From Microstegium vimineum (lineage: Eukaryota > Streptophyta > Magnoliopsida > Poales > Poaceae), in NCBI GenBank assembly GCA_022036555.1, contig CM039119.1:868001-932000 (forward strand): a stretch of 64,000 nucleotides of DNA. Direction: 5' to 3'. Within the stretch, counting starts at the first letter, position 1. Each line of letters begins with the position of its first letter. Below, piece by piece: positions 12,301 through 24,207 of the stretch. The notes below the pieces were generated by a model. That model saw only the letters and a program-made list of their open reading frames with translations. It was not told the origin of the DNA and did no database searches. Both the position numbers and the translations under genes were made by a program.

Positions 12301-12971
12301 CGGCAGAAATCAATATGGTCGTCATATTGCCGATGGAGTTCTTGGCATCTGTCAGCGACGGAGAAGAGGCTACTGAAATGACGCAGTTGGTGTTGGATCC
12401 GATGACAGCTGTCTTTGAGAAGCCTGCCGGTGATGAAAGGCAGCACCTAAGGGCTATGTTTGTTAAAGGCAGAGTGGATGGACAGCCTGTGACAAAGATG
12501 TTGGTGGATGGTGGGGCGTCAATCAACATAATGCCGTATGTCATGTTCAGGAAGCTTGGAAAAGGCGACCAAGACTTAGTCAAGACGGACATGAAGCTCA
12601 AAGATTTTGAAGGCAATGTGTCGCCAGCTTTAGGAGCCGTATGTGTTGAATTAACCATCGGTAGTAAAACTTTGCCGACAACGTTTTTCGTGATCAGTGA
12701 CAAAGGTACCTACAACTTGCTCCTGGGAAGAGATTGGATCTATGCTAATTGCTGTATTCCTTCTACAATGCACCAAAGTCTAGTACAATGGGTTGGAGAC
12801 AAGATTGAAGTCGTCCGGAGTGAAACTCTGTCAATCGTTGCATCGACAAAGTCGGAAACTTATGAACAAACTAGATGCATATCAGGTGAAGCTTGGGACA
12901 CATAATTCCTCAAAGTTGCCGATTACCGTTTTACACCGATCCAAGCAGTCGGTCCTGAAGAAGAGTTTTAA
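9342..12971 (+). pseudogene. Gag-protease gene of retrotransposon A, with nonsense mutations
   Basis: One continuous frame opens at ATG 9342 (MGDHTDFNQRN) and would end at TAA 12969-12971. It is broken by in-frame stops at 10278 (TAG), 11010 (TAA), 11304 (TAA) and 12903 (TAA), with no frameshift. The N-terminal part is Pro/Gln/Ser-rich. The Gag core starts near 10620 (VPDFTKFSGQDDTSTMEHIN, then FTWFISLPPNSVITWADLE). A zinc knuckle CKWHNATSHSTNDC follows near 11373-11414, then a cysteine-rich CPFFVHCWEEG...CPECNGYY segment. The protease site is MLVDGGASINIMPY near 12500, with DGG where most retroviral-type proteases have DTG or DSG. The same DGG is in element B, so it is a family trait. The stop codon overlaps the pol start. 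Confidence 0.9.
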
Positions 12972-15900
12972 TGGATCGATTCGCCGATGATAGAAAATTG
13001 GGACAGGGGTTCACATCGGCCGATGATTTAATAGAAGTAGATATCGACAATGGTAGTAAGCATAGACATACTTTTATTAGTGCTAAGTTAAATTCCCGAT
13101 GTAACCAGCAATTGATCGACTTATTAAAAGAATATAAATATTGTTTTGCTTGGGATTATACAGAGATGCCTGGTTTAGACCGATCAATAGTCGAACATCG
13201 GTTGCCTATCAAATCTGGTTTCCAACCACATCGGCAACCTGCGCGCCGATGTAATCCTATGGTGTTGCCTGATATTAAAGCTGAAATTACAAAGTTAATT
13301 GAAGCTGGGTTTATTCGGCAATGTTGATATGCCGATTGGATTTCTAATGTGGTTCCTGTGTATAAGAAGAATGGAAAACTTCGTGTTTGTATTGATTTCA
13401 GGAATCTCAACAAGGCTACACCGATGGATGGTTACCCAATGCCCGTTGCCGATCTGCTGATTGATGCTGCTGCTGGACATCAAATTATTAGCTTCATGGA
13501 TGGTAATGCCGGGTATAATCAGATATTCATGGCTGAAGAAGACATATCCAAGACTGCTTTTAGATGTCCAGGTCATGTTGGTTTATTTGAGTGGGTTATC
13601 ATGACTTTTGGCTTGAAGAATGCCGGTGCTACTTATCAAAGAGCAATGAATTTTATCTTTTATAAGCACATCGGCACGATAGTCGAAATCTATATTGATG
13701 ATGTGGTGATTAAATCAAGAAATTTTGAAAAGCATCTTGTCGATTTGCGAAAAATCTTAGAATGCACAAGGGAACATGGGTTGAAGATGAATCCTAACAA
13801 GTGTGCATTTGGTGTATCGGCAGGCCAATTTCTGAGTTTTATGGTGCATCAGATAGGCATCGAGATCGGTAGAAAATCAATTGATGCAATTAATAAGGTG
13901 GTTGCCCCTACAAACAAGACTGAGCTACAATCCTTGATCGGCAAGATTAATTTCATTAGAAGATTTATATCCAACTTATCTGGTAAGATTAAATCTTTTA
14001 GTCCATTGTTAAAGCTGAAAGCCGATCAAGAGTTTACATGGAAAGAGGAGCAACAATTAGCCTTGGAAGAGATCAAGAGATATTTGGTAAACCCTCTAGT
14101 CTTGGTTCCACCTCAGCATGGGAAACCTTTCAGATTGTATCTATCTGCCGATTACAGTGTTATCGGTTCAGCCTTGATTCAAGAATTTGAAGGGAAAGAA
14201 CGTGTGATTTATTATTTAAGCAGAAGGCTGGTAGATGCTGAAACAAGGTATTCGGCCATAGAAAGATTATGCTTATATTTATATTTCTCTTGCATAAAAT
14301 TGAGGCATTATTTTTATCTGTAAAGATGATGAGGTTAAGTATATGCTATCGATGCCGATATTAAATGGGAGAATCGGCAAATGGATTTTAACACTTTCAG
14401 AGTTCGATCTGAAGTATGAATCGGCTAAGGTAGTTAAGGGTCAGGTGATGGTCGATTTTATTACTCAGTATTGCAATGTGGTAAGCTCTGTAGAGATTGC
14501 TCCTTGGACTTTGTTCTTTGATGGGTCTACGTGTAGAGAAGGGGCAGGTATTGGTGTTCTCTTAATTTCACCCCGAGGATGGAAGTATGAGATTTCGTTG
14601 CTGATTGTTGCCACATTAACAAACAATCAGGCTGAGTATCAGGCTTTAATAAAAAGGGTTGGAATTACTCAGAGAAGTACGTGCCGATGCTGTTGAAATC
14701 TTTGACGATTCTATGTTGGTGATCAATCAATTGACTGCAATATATGAATGCCGAAGTGAAGTGTTGATTGCACACCATGAGAGATGTCTGCGGTTATTAA
14801 AAGAATTCAAAGAGTACCGCCTTGACCATGTTCCCAGGTTGCATAATGAAGAGGCTAATCGGTTAGCACAAAATGTTTCAGGATATCAGCCGATTCAAGA
14901 AGTCATGACATCAATGATGGTTGCCGATGACTGGAGAAAAGAAATTGCCGATTACTTAAGAGATCCGTCTAAGAAGGTTGAAAGACGTCTAAGGTTTCAA
15001 GCTACCAAGTATGTGCTCCTTGATAATGAATTGTATTATCGGACAATTGATGGAATTTTGCTCAGATGCCTTAGTAGAGAAGAGTCAAAAGAGTTGATGG
15101 GCGAGATCCATGAGGGTGTGTGTGGAGCACATCAATCGGCATTCAAGATGAAGTGGATGATTAGGCGGAATGGATATTATTGGCCGACAATTCTTGAAGA
15201 TTGCTTCAACTATTTTAAAGGGTGTCAGGATTGTCAGAAGTTTGGTAATGTCCAGAGGGCACCTGCATCGGCAATGAATCCTATAATCAAGCCTTAGCCG
15301 TTTAGGGGATGGGCTATTGATCTCATCGGCCAGATTTATCCACCATCAAGCAAGGGGCACATGTTTATACTTGTCGCTACCGATTATTTCACGAAATGGG
15401 TTGAGAAAATTCCTTTGAAGAAGGTAACATCGGCGAACATGGTAGATTTTGTAAAAGAACACATTGTTTACTGATTCGATATTCCTCACTATTACCACCG
15501 ATCAAGAGACCATGTTCACATCGAGAGTTTGATGAGTTTGCTGCTGGTATGGGGTTTATGGTATTGAATTCTTCTCCTTATTATGCCCAAGCTAACGGTC
15601 AGACTGAAGCAACTAATAAAGGAGTTATTAAGCTTATCAAACGCAAGATTGAAGAGAACCCTAGAAGGTGGCATATAGTGTTAAATGAAGCCCTATGGTC
15701 GTATCGGATGGCGTGTCATGGTGCAACCAAAGTTTCGCCATATCAGTTAGTCTATGGACACGATGCTGTCCTGCCTTGGGAAGTTAAAACTGGTTCTAGG
15801 CGATTGTCTTCTCAAGATCAATTAACAGCCGATGAGTATGATACTCTTATGAAGGATGAGTTAGAAGACTTAGCAAGTCATCGGTTGAGGGCTTTGATCA

Positions 15901-16157
15901 GCATTGAGGAGAACAAGAGAAGAGTTGCCAGATGGTATGACAAGAAAGTAAAGTTGAAGGAATTTGCCGATGGTGATCTAGTATGGAAATTGATTTTACC
16001 AATTAGGACTAAGAATTCTAAGTTTGGAAAATGGTCTCCTAATTGGGAGGGTCCTTATCGGATAAAAAAGTCTGCTCCTAGCAATGCTTATGTTTTGGAA
16101 ACTCTCGAAGGAGTTTCGTTTCCCAGAGCAATCAACGGTAAATACTTAAAGAAATAA
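12971..16157 (+). pseudogene. Pol gene (RT, RNase H, integrase) of retrotransposon A, broken
   Basis: ATG 12971 overlaps the gag-protease stop as TAATG. Reverse transcriptase motifs include VPVYKKNGKLRVCIDF, TFGLKNAGATYQRAMN and the catalytic YIDDVV (near 13691). RNase H follows. A 20-bp deletion near 14310 and an extra A near 14652 shift the frame around the second, plant-type RNase H. Integrase has the zinc-binding HHCC region (HQSAFKMKW...CQDCQKFGN, about 15130-15245) and then the core with WAIDLIGQIYPP and NGQTEATNKGVIKL. Stops are at 13325 (TGA), 15295 (TAG) and 15474 (TGA). The last frame ends at 16155-16157. Pol and the antisense gene converge 154 bp apart. Confidence 0.92.
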
Positions 16158-16310
16158 TACCCTAGTATTTGGGTGGATGCATAGAATACCCGTTGGAATG
16201 CCGATGAAAGAGAAAATTATAAGACATCGGTAGAAAGCATACTGGCATTATGTTACAAGCAAGAATCAAGTATCAGCATCACGCTTGCCGATGCAATAGA
16301 TTGTAACAAA

Positions 16311-19300
16311 TTACAAGGATTGAATAGCTGATATCGCACGCAGACGAATTTGCTCTATTTCTTCCATCTTCTTGGTATCGTCATCGGTGGATCCTTCTAT
16401 CGGCTTGATCTTTTTATTCATCCGGAGGGCTTGACGTGAGTCGGTGTCTCTTTCTTGTCTTAAGGCTTGGATGACGCCTGGAAGCTCAAACTTCTGCCGA
16501 TTGGCTGCGACCAAGGCTTCCTCGACCTGTTTCAGCTCTGCTAATAGTTGTTCCTTCTTTGCCGATAGATGGGCGATGTCTTGATCAAGCTCCATGCTAG
16601 AAGCTTCTGCGCGACTTATGTCCTTGTGTTTTTCATCGGCCGCTTGAATTGAAGCATTCTCTCTTCAAGTTCTGATTGAGCAGTCCTGTCGGCTATACGA
16701 CGAGAGAGCCTTTGATATTGGAGTTGCCTTCTTTCAAGAAACGCCGCCTGGAAGAGTGTTTCTTCTATATCGGCAGATAAATGACCTTGAATGTCTTTGA
16801 AAGCTATCCTTACTGCCGTGGAGTCTTGGACAAGGTGAGATGTGTCTTGTTGCAGTAAGGATAGCAATGCTTCGAGCTTGAGTTTAACTTCTGCCGATAG
16901 AGTTGGAGCAAAGCTTTCTTCGTCTTCGTCTTCATCGGGAAGGTTGACGGTGAAGGAGAACAAGCTATTTGCTGGAGCGGAGCCTTCTTCGTCTTCGTTT
17001 TCATTGGGAAGATTGACGGCGAAGGAAAATAAGCTGTCAGAAGAGTCTTGGGCCTGAAAAGAAGGGAATTAGAGTATGCCGATCACAAGTTTATGTTATG
17101 AGTTTTATGGCAGTCGGCTTACCATCTTGAAGCGGATTTCTTGCTTGGGACTTGGGAAGGCAGCTGGCGTAGTATCGTCTTGAAGATCGGCAGCGGTTGC
17201 CGATGAACTTGCCTCCGTGGGAGGAGCGGTTGGTGCTGGTGGCGCTGTTGCTGGTGCTGCTTCTGCTGTGGCGGTTGACCTTTGTGACGGTGATGCTGTC
17301 CTCTGATCAGGAATTTCATCGGGTGTAGGTGTTGGTACCGATGCCGATGCTGTCTCTGTTGCTGCGGTTGGTTCCGGCGGAGTTGGTATCATTGCCTGGT
17401 CGGGAGTTTCGTCCATCGGCTGCTCAGGAATGGACGCCGATGGTGGTTCTGCTGTTGGTGCATCAACAGTTGGTGATGCAACTGGAGTTGGTGGTGATGG
17501 AGTGGCTAGCCTCAGACGTCTCTTCTTCCTCGGAGCAGCAGTTGGTGAGCCGACCCGTTTCGGTTGCGAAGCTTGGGGGGCATCGGCAGCATGAGTTGGA
17601 AAAGATGGTACATTCGGAGCAGCTGCCGGTGACCTCGTTGCCTGTAAAATATTTGGTACAAGTTAAATGAAGTAAATATTGCCGATGAAAGTTTGTGATC
17701 GGTATAATAAAAACTTACTGCAAAAGCTCGCGCCAAGATGGCAGCAGCAACCGATGGAGTAGCGATGGTCTTTGCGAGCGTCGGCTTGGGCTTGAGGGTA
17801 ACCTTAGGTACCCTTTGAGGTGTGAAGGCAGCCAATATGGGAGCCTTGTTGCCGATGATTGATACGGGGCTCATTATTCTAAGATTGAAGTGTTTGCCAC
17901 TCTTGCTAATTCGGGGGATTGGATCATCAACCTATTAAGTAAAAGAGGGTCGGATGCCGATGGTAGAAAATAATGACGAATGCACTAGAGTTAAGAACTT
18001 ACTGCATCATCGGGAATGATGTAATCGGCGTCAATCAAATGCCGATAGTAGTGTGATGATTTGGCGAACAGTTGGTTTCTCCATTCTTGCCCCCAAGATT
18101 TGTATAACTCTGTTATAAAAGATGTTGGTGCCCAGGAAAATAGGTCAATGTTTGATATATCGGCATGAGGAGAGAGGTTGACAATCCTGTTCCAATCCAT
18201 GGCATTGGAGATAATTTCTCTTGGCTTTATCACATTGGCGAAGCTGAGTTTGATCGGTAATTGGCCGAATGCCAACTGCCTTGCTGCTGCCGATGGATAA
18301 TAGAACTCATAAGATGGGGGAGAGTTCTTCCCGGTTTCAAAGATGTTGACTGGAATGGCGCGGTGAACAATGCTGGCCTTCATGATTGTTTCATTCTGTG
18401 GCACATTCCAATCAGTAAGGTTTAATAACAACGGGAATCAGTTGTTCTCATCAACATAAGGCCACCAAAGCCGTTCTGCGACAGGGATTCCATTGTAAAG
18501 CTTTTGGAAGAACCTGCTAAACTGATCTGCATTGGCATCGGTTCCTGGTAGCACTATGATAGCTTCCCCGAAATTGAGTGGGGGACGAGTGGCCGATTCA
18601 TCATCATCGTATACGTAATCTTCCGATATATCCCTTGGGAATTGCTGATTGAACAAGTCGAATTGAAGGACCTTGTACATGTGTGCGTTTAACCACATAT
18701 TTACAAACCACCAAGGACCTCCGAGGTTGCCGATGGATTCGCCTAGCAATAGCTTCCTGGATACTTGGTGCAAGAGGTGGTATACCGATCCAAGGAGGTA
18801 TCGGCCAAGAGGGAGTTTTGTTCCATCGGCCAGAAGTTCTGCTGCTGGAAGGTACATGGTAGTAGGTCCAACTGTTCTGCCACAGAAGATGAACTTTTCT
18901 AGCCACATGTTTAAGAAGATGACATGTTCCCTCTGGCCTACCGATCCGGTCTTCTGGTTCTCTCAAATGTATCCAGTCCAACCGCCGATATTGCGTGTGT
19001 TCACTTTATATTCAGCTTTTCTACCGAAGAGGTTAGAGGGATCGGCAGAAGAGACATCAAGGCCGGTAAGCATATGCACATCGGCAAGGGTGGGGGTAGC
19101 TGGCCCGTGTCTGAATAAGAAGGCATTTATTGTATCAGACCAAAAATAAGATGCAGCCATCATCATATTTTCGTTCTTTTCCATATCGGCAATGGAGAGT
19201 CTAATGCACTGGTCCAGGTTGCGCTCTGACCAATAAACTTGCCGTGTTTTGATTACTCTGAGGTACCAGTTCTTCCATCCCTTGGTGGGTTTAGGCCATG

Positions 19301-19593
19301 AACGGAAAGCATCTTTCCATAACCCTAGGCTAAAGCACTCGGATCTGAAAGGGATGCGGTTGGTCTCCGCATTAATCAGATTGATGGGGTCAGGGTTTCC
19401 CATTGGACCTAGGCAATTGAAGTTGGATTGCTCAATGGGGATTACTACCTTGTTGTACAGTTCCTAGGTTTCGGAAAAAATCAAAGAAAGAGAGAAAAAA
19501 GGTGATTACGGAATTGATGCGGAAAAGAAATTTGCAGAAGATGAAGCAAGAGGGGAGCAGATTTACTTTGGGAACTTCGAAGTTGATCGCCAT
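16311..19593 (-). pseudogene. Antisense plant-mobile-domain (PMD) gene of retrotransposon A, multi-exon, broken
   Basis: On the minus strand an ATG at 19591-19593 opens a short first exon (MAINFEVPK) that ends at a GTAAATC donor. The long second exon begins after CCTAG near 19464 (ELYNKVVIPIEQ...) and runs to about 18003, where a GTAAGT donor lies. It carries PMD motifs: FRSWPKPTKGWKNWYLRVI, SYFWSDTINAFLFRHGPATP and TLADVHMLTGLDVSS, and later FIFCGRTVGPTTMYLPAAEL. Stops near 18430 and 18963 interrupt an otherwise constant frame. Smaller 3' exons follow: a Pro/Thr/Ala-rich one (17105-17416) and a coiled-coil-like one ending at 16311 (ELDQDIAHLSAKKEQLLAEL). PMD proteins are known both from transposons and as host silencing-related genes in plants. 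The function here is unknown. Confidence 0.8.
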
Positions 19594-19733
19594 TGAAGCT
19601 GTTCGTGCTCTGCTTGAGGAAGACGCCGCTGCTTGGGTTGTTGGAGATGTTCTTCGGAACTGCTGCCGAGGTTGAAGATGAAGGCAGATGAGGGGATACA
19701 GGCTCAGGGTAAAAACATATTGGATGGTGGTAA

Positions 19734-19741
19734 CTTTTATA
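19734..19741 (-). promoter_or_regulatory. TATA box of the antisense PMD gene, element A
   Basis: The minus strand reads TATAAAAG about 140 bp upstream of the PMD ATG. Element B keeps the same box at the same spacing, so the antisense gene seems to have its own promoter and not to rely on the LTR. Confidence 0.6.
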
Positions 19742-19998
19742 AGCCTGGTCAGGGGTATTTTGGAATTTTCTTCGCACTGAGCAGGAATGTAGAGAGGTAC
19801 GCAATAGGTATGCGCGACAATCAAGGAGATATGACTGGGCTTACAACTGTTCGCACTGCAGTCACGGAATTTTGTTAATAAATTGCGATTTTTACACGCG
19901 ATAATCAAGGAGGTCGTGCGAGTATCTTGGAGGGAAAGGTTACAATAGAGAAAATTTCGGCGCGTAAAATATTCTACACTCCGAAATTGGGGGACATG

Positions 19999-20991
19999 TG
20001 TTGACACCGTTTTTCGGCATGTGTCAAATAAGCTAAGACTGGCATTGATCGGTAGCTGTTTTTCATTGGCATCGGGAGGTCATCGGTCAATGTCACCGAT
20101 AAGGGTGAATGCTGCGGAAAGGATAAGTTTGTTGCCGATGGAAGCTGGACGGTTCTTGCCGATAGGAGTTAATTGGTAAAGACAAGTTACCAGTAGAGGT
20201 GAAAAGTTGCCGATCGGAAGGTATTACCGATAAAGAGACAATGCTGATGGGCACAGGGTGACGTAACGGTCGACGTCAGCAGGAGATTGACGATGGCAAT
20301 AGAGGGAAGTTGCGAATTAAAGAGTCTGCCGATGGAAAGTTTCATCGAAGAGAAGACATAAGGAAACTGGTGATCTCATACCAGTATTGTTATAGAAGTT
20401 TGAGTCCGGCTCTTGCATGAGTCATTTATTTCCTTAGAGATAGAGGTGTTTGTTTAGGAAAATATTATTGTCCGACTCCTGCGCGAGTTAGTTATTTCCT
20501 TTAAAATAGGAGTTTGTTTTGTTTAGGAAAGGTACAAGTCGTGTTTGTCTACAATTCCCATTGCCGGAGTATAAGTATGTACCTAGGGGTCGTGAGAAAT
20601 AATCAATCAGATATCAAACAAATCAATTACTCTTATCTACTTTTACTACAATTTACCCTTTTATTGCATTAGTCTTAGTTTATCTACGAGTTCTTCAAGC
20701 TTCGACGGACTGCATCTCCTTGATCTCCGTCAAATCCTTGCAAGTTCCGCGTGGGAGTAATCTGAGCCTTGACATCCGGGCGTATCGCTGTTGTCTCGTT
20801 CAGCTCTGCTCTAGTTATCCTGATCAAGTCTGAATCTTGACATCTGGGCGTATCGCCGTTGTCTTGTTTGAACCTTGTTCTAGTTATCGTCCTTGTCGAT
20901 TAACTGGTCAAATCGACTGGCACACCCTCGGAAATCGAATTCGGGTAATAGCCCGAGGTGTTCGCAGATCCTGACACTTTTTGTGTCAACA
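19999..20991 (+). repeat. 3' LTR of retrotransposon A
   Basis: Starts TGTTGACACCG and ends TGTCAACA, followed by the ATCAC duplication. The purine stretch GAAATTGGGGGACATG just before it (19983-19998) is the polypurine tract. TATAAGTA at 20570-20577 corresponds to the 5' copy. Confidence 0.93.
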
Positions 20992-20996
20992 ATCAC

Positions 20997-22633
20997 ATTT
21001 ACATGTCTACGAATGACTTACTGTGCTTCAGAGAGTTAGTTACACAAATACCGTAACCTTGGTTACTTACACTCACAAGGTGTGCTTCATTGTGTACAAC
21101 TACAGGCCAAACCAAGATATCAAACAACCCAAGTAGTCAATCTATACATGACTTCCTGTTGTTTATAGAGTTAGTTACACAGATTAGCTACGCTTGCTTA
21201 CTTATAGTTAGAAGGTCTGCTTTGTTAGGTACAGTTACAGGGCAAAACAAGAAATCAAACAGCCCAGAGAGTGGATCGGAGAATTCAGACAACCTGGTTA
21301 CACTCTATCGTTCTGTGTGGTATAATTTTTGTTACTTGCAAACAGAGGCTGTGGTTTCTTCTTTACGGTCTCAGGGCAAAGCCAAAAAAAGGGCTCCAAC
21401 CAAACAACCTGCCAATTTAAGGGCCCAATAAAATTCATTCCATCTTTGGGTTTATGTTGCTGCTGCTTATATGGTCACAAACAGTTTCGTCATAGTCAAA
21501 CACACTTTCTCAAAGTTTCTCGAGTTAATCAGATTACTTATAGGATCAAAATGAGTTATTCGCTCTTTTATTTTATGTTTGTCGGAGTTACATATTAACA
21601 TACATTTACATGATGCTTACACGTGTTGTCCTGTTATTTACAGGTTGTCCGTGCTCACGTCCTATTGCTTCTGTGGGGTTTCCATTCATCGGCACCATAA
21701 TCACGCTGCTTCTGTTTCTTTGCTGTGTCATTGAGGTGAAAATATTCTATTGGATTCGTATCTATATTAACAACTGTTTCTTATGTTACTTTGTACCAAC
21801 AGTCTAAGCCAAATTACACAACGACTAATATTTATCCACTGCTTTTTTGCATTACAGTGCCTCTGTGCTTTTAAATTACAGACTGCCAACAACAACATAA
21901 TTTAACTGTCGTTTTCCATCGCTAAGGTAACAATATTCTTATGCATTTTAACCCATATTTATTACCTCTATTTTTGTGGCCTCTGATACTGTCATATTTT
22001 TTCTCTTTTCATTCCAGTTTTGAAACAAGGGACACATGTCATATAATGTGTGCCACACTCAGTGCTTTGTAAATTAATCTATGGACTAATGCTGGGTTGC
22101 AATAATGTTGTACATATTAACCATATAACATAGTAGACCTTAGCTACTCAGGTCAATGAAGAAACTGAAGTATAGTGAAGAAGATGGCGTTCTTCTTCGA
22201 CAGACGACACATGCAGTCACAGAAACATAATGCTCACCACCTGGGGCCTCACTCTAGACAACAACCTCACTAATGCTTTATAGATATCAGAGGCCGGTGT
22301 TGTCTTAGTATTATTCTATCTTTTGGTTGCTGTTATCTGGTTAAACTCTGCATGTAATGTGCTTTCATATGTCTTCTCTCATGTGGTCCCTCAATGATCA
22401 TACATATTTACAAGCCTCCATGTTACTCTCAGCCTGCTTTAAATACATACTCTTACTATCTATAGTTTCATTAACATGATGATCAAATTCAGTTTTGCCA
22501 GTCCGTATAAAATTTTTTGCTAAAACTTAATATTAATAGTTTCTCCAGTTTATTGTCCATACATCTTTAAGGAAAAAAGGTTACCAAAACAATTTGTGAT
22601 CTTTACAGCTTCCTTAGCCCACACAAACTCGCA
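20997..22633. other. Distal part of the Helitron-like element, no gene seen
   Basis: Continues the repeat style of 6478-8229 (TTACAGGGCAAAACAAG near 21235). It then becomes plain AT-rich sequence. Open frames here are short and have no recognisable domain. Confidence 0.5.
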
Positions 22634-22657
22634 CGGGCGCGCGCCCCCTTTCACTAG
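22634..22657 (+). other. Helitron 3' terminal hairpin and CTAG end
   Basis: GGGCGCGCGCCC is self-complementary and lies seven bases before CTAG. The next base is T. This is the standard Helitron 3' layout. Confidence 0.65.
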
Positions 22658-23997
22658 TGAGTTGGAGAAACGAAAAGTTTGGCCCCCCAAAGAAGTGTTG
22701 TGGCAATTTCCCTAGGAGATCATCCACGCCGGCAAGCATTGACGCACATAGTAGTTTCTAGCTTCCTAAGCATCATGCATATAGCAACATACATAAATGG
22801 AGCTAGTTTTTTTTTCATGTAATAATTTCTGTCAGTTCAAGGGCCTATTTGGTTGGGCCAAATATCTGCAGCCCACTAGCAAGCCTCTTTCGTTCTCCCC
22901 CATTGGGCCAAGGCCGAGCTAACCGCACAAACCACACATCCGTCCTTGTCAGCAGCCGCCGAATACTCGACTTCACTAATCCACGGACATCTGCTTCATT
23001 CAAAATCAGCAAACCATCAGATCAATCTCCATGTCTTCCGCAACTTTCTATTTCTAGAAAGTTATAAAGTTTTATCTATAACTTTGGTGGATAAGACTTT
23101 CGCGCGACATCTCAAACTTATATGGCCACAACTTCTACTCATGATTTTTTCAATATAGTTTCTACTTGACCTTTGTGGCCTTTTTTTTTGTAATTGTTAG
23201 TGGACAAACTTATCATGACAATAATTTATTAAAAAAAAATTCTAGCTATACTTTTACTCCCTCCATCCTAAAATAAATGTAATTATTTATTTTTGAGCTT
23301 TGACCAAAAATATATAATAAATTATTAATATTTAGGGTGTATAATAAGTATCATTAGATTAATAAATTATTTATAATAAAATTATTTAGAGATAAAATAT
23401 TGTAATATTTCTATAAATCTAATTAAACTTAAGATTTTTTTTAGAATTACACGGTACAAAGTAGATGCTCACAAATAAGGGCGCCCCACAAATAAACTTA
23501 GGTTTTGTTTAAAGTTATTTAGTGTGCAAGATATGTGTTTTAAGTATATAGATTTTAAAATAAAAAACTTATAACACATATTTGAGTTTCTAAATGAGTT
23601 TAACTCAAAAAACTTTCAACTACAAAGTTGTATATCATGTCGAGGGCTACAATTCTGATATAAAGTTTGTCATCATCCGAGTTCGTTTAGACCTATTTGA
23701 ACCTAGATAACATCGGAAGCCATGTTTATGAACCCAGAATTGGTATTTTGAAAGTTGAGGGACCTATTTGAACATATTTGGATCTAGATGACACCTCTTA
23801 CTAAATTGAGGGACTGCCCATGCATTTTCCTTTATTTTAAACATATAGATTTGTCCTTAAAAGCCCATACCGAAGCTGTTGGATGAGACAGGTCTCCTAG
23901 AATGATCCTCTCGCCCTTGGCCCCTCACCGGGACATAACTCTGCACGTGGCCAGTCAAGCCTAGCTAAGGAGCTTAGTGGTTAGGGGTCTCATATTA
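22658..23997. other. Intergenic with a Stowaway-like MITE fragment
   Basis: No gene is seen. At about 23262-23440, TACTCCCTCCATCCTAAAAT matches the start of Stowaway-type MITEs common in grasses. The expected mirrored end (GGGA...GGGAGTA) is missing, so only one end or a strongly diverged copy is present. GGGCCTATTTGGTTGGGCC near 22841 resembles a Tourist-type end, also without a partner. Confidence 0.45.
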
Positions 23998-24207
23998 AGG
24001 TCTATTTGGTTGCACCAATTAAATTTTAGCCGGCTAATTGTAGCTGCTTGGCATCCAAATAGCCTAGCTAAAATTTAGATGATTTTAACCATTTCAATCC
24101 AGCTTAACTCAGCTAAAGTTTAGCTTGGAAAACTTTTAGCTAGCTAAAGTTTAGCTTTGAAATTTTAGCTAGCTAATTTTTTATTGGTTGCATTCAAATA
24201 AAGCCTT
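23998..24207. mobile_element. MITE with about 20-bp inverted ends
   Basis: Left end AAGGTCTATTTGGTTGCACC and right end GGTTGCATTCAAATAAAGCC TT are inverted copies with a few mismatches. The interior is full of TAGCTAAA and TTTAGCT words. The flanking duplication is not clean, so I leave the superfamily open (Tourist-like by its ends). Non-coding. Confidence 0.6.

Larger units (their letters stand above)
8300..20991 (+). mobile_element. Retrotransposon A: Ty3/gypsy, Tat type, complete but mutated
   Basis: Two LTRs of about 1 kb flank a gag-protease frame, a pol frame and an antisense accessory gene. The 5-bp target duplication ATCAC lies at 8295-8299 and 20992-20996. The first LTR base is A where TG is expected, a point change in the 5' copy. 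Protein order is Gag, protease, reverse transcriptase, RNase H, plant-type second RNase H, integrase. The second RNase H (WTLFFDGSTCREGAGIGVLL) and the antisense gene after integrase place it in the Tat lineage. At least seven stops and two frameshifts show that it is dead. It is inserted in a Helitron-like element and is the same family as element B. Confidence 0.93.
5046..22657 (+). mobile_element. Helitron-like element, non-autonomous, split by retrotransposon A
   Basis: The 3' end is well marked: a GC hairpin (GGGCGCGCGCCC, 22635-22646) followed by CTAG at 22654-22657 and a T, as in Helitrons, which insert between A and T and end in CTRR. Sequence of one character, with repeated TTGCTTACA and TTACAGGGCAAAA words, lies on both sides of retrotransposon A (8300-20991), which shows that A landed inside it. 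The 5' end is uncertain. TCTATATAGAGAGACCC at 5046 resembles grass Helitron starts, but the base before it is T and not A. No Rep/helicase or RPA frame was found. Without A the element would be about 4.9 kb. Confidence 0.55.

Noticed and set aside
18673..19149. Plus-strand frame opposite the PMD gene in A (and 48887-49180 in B)
   Set aside because: Shadow of the conserved minus-strand PMD exon. Its residues follow the PMD codons and no known family matches.
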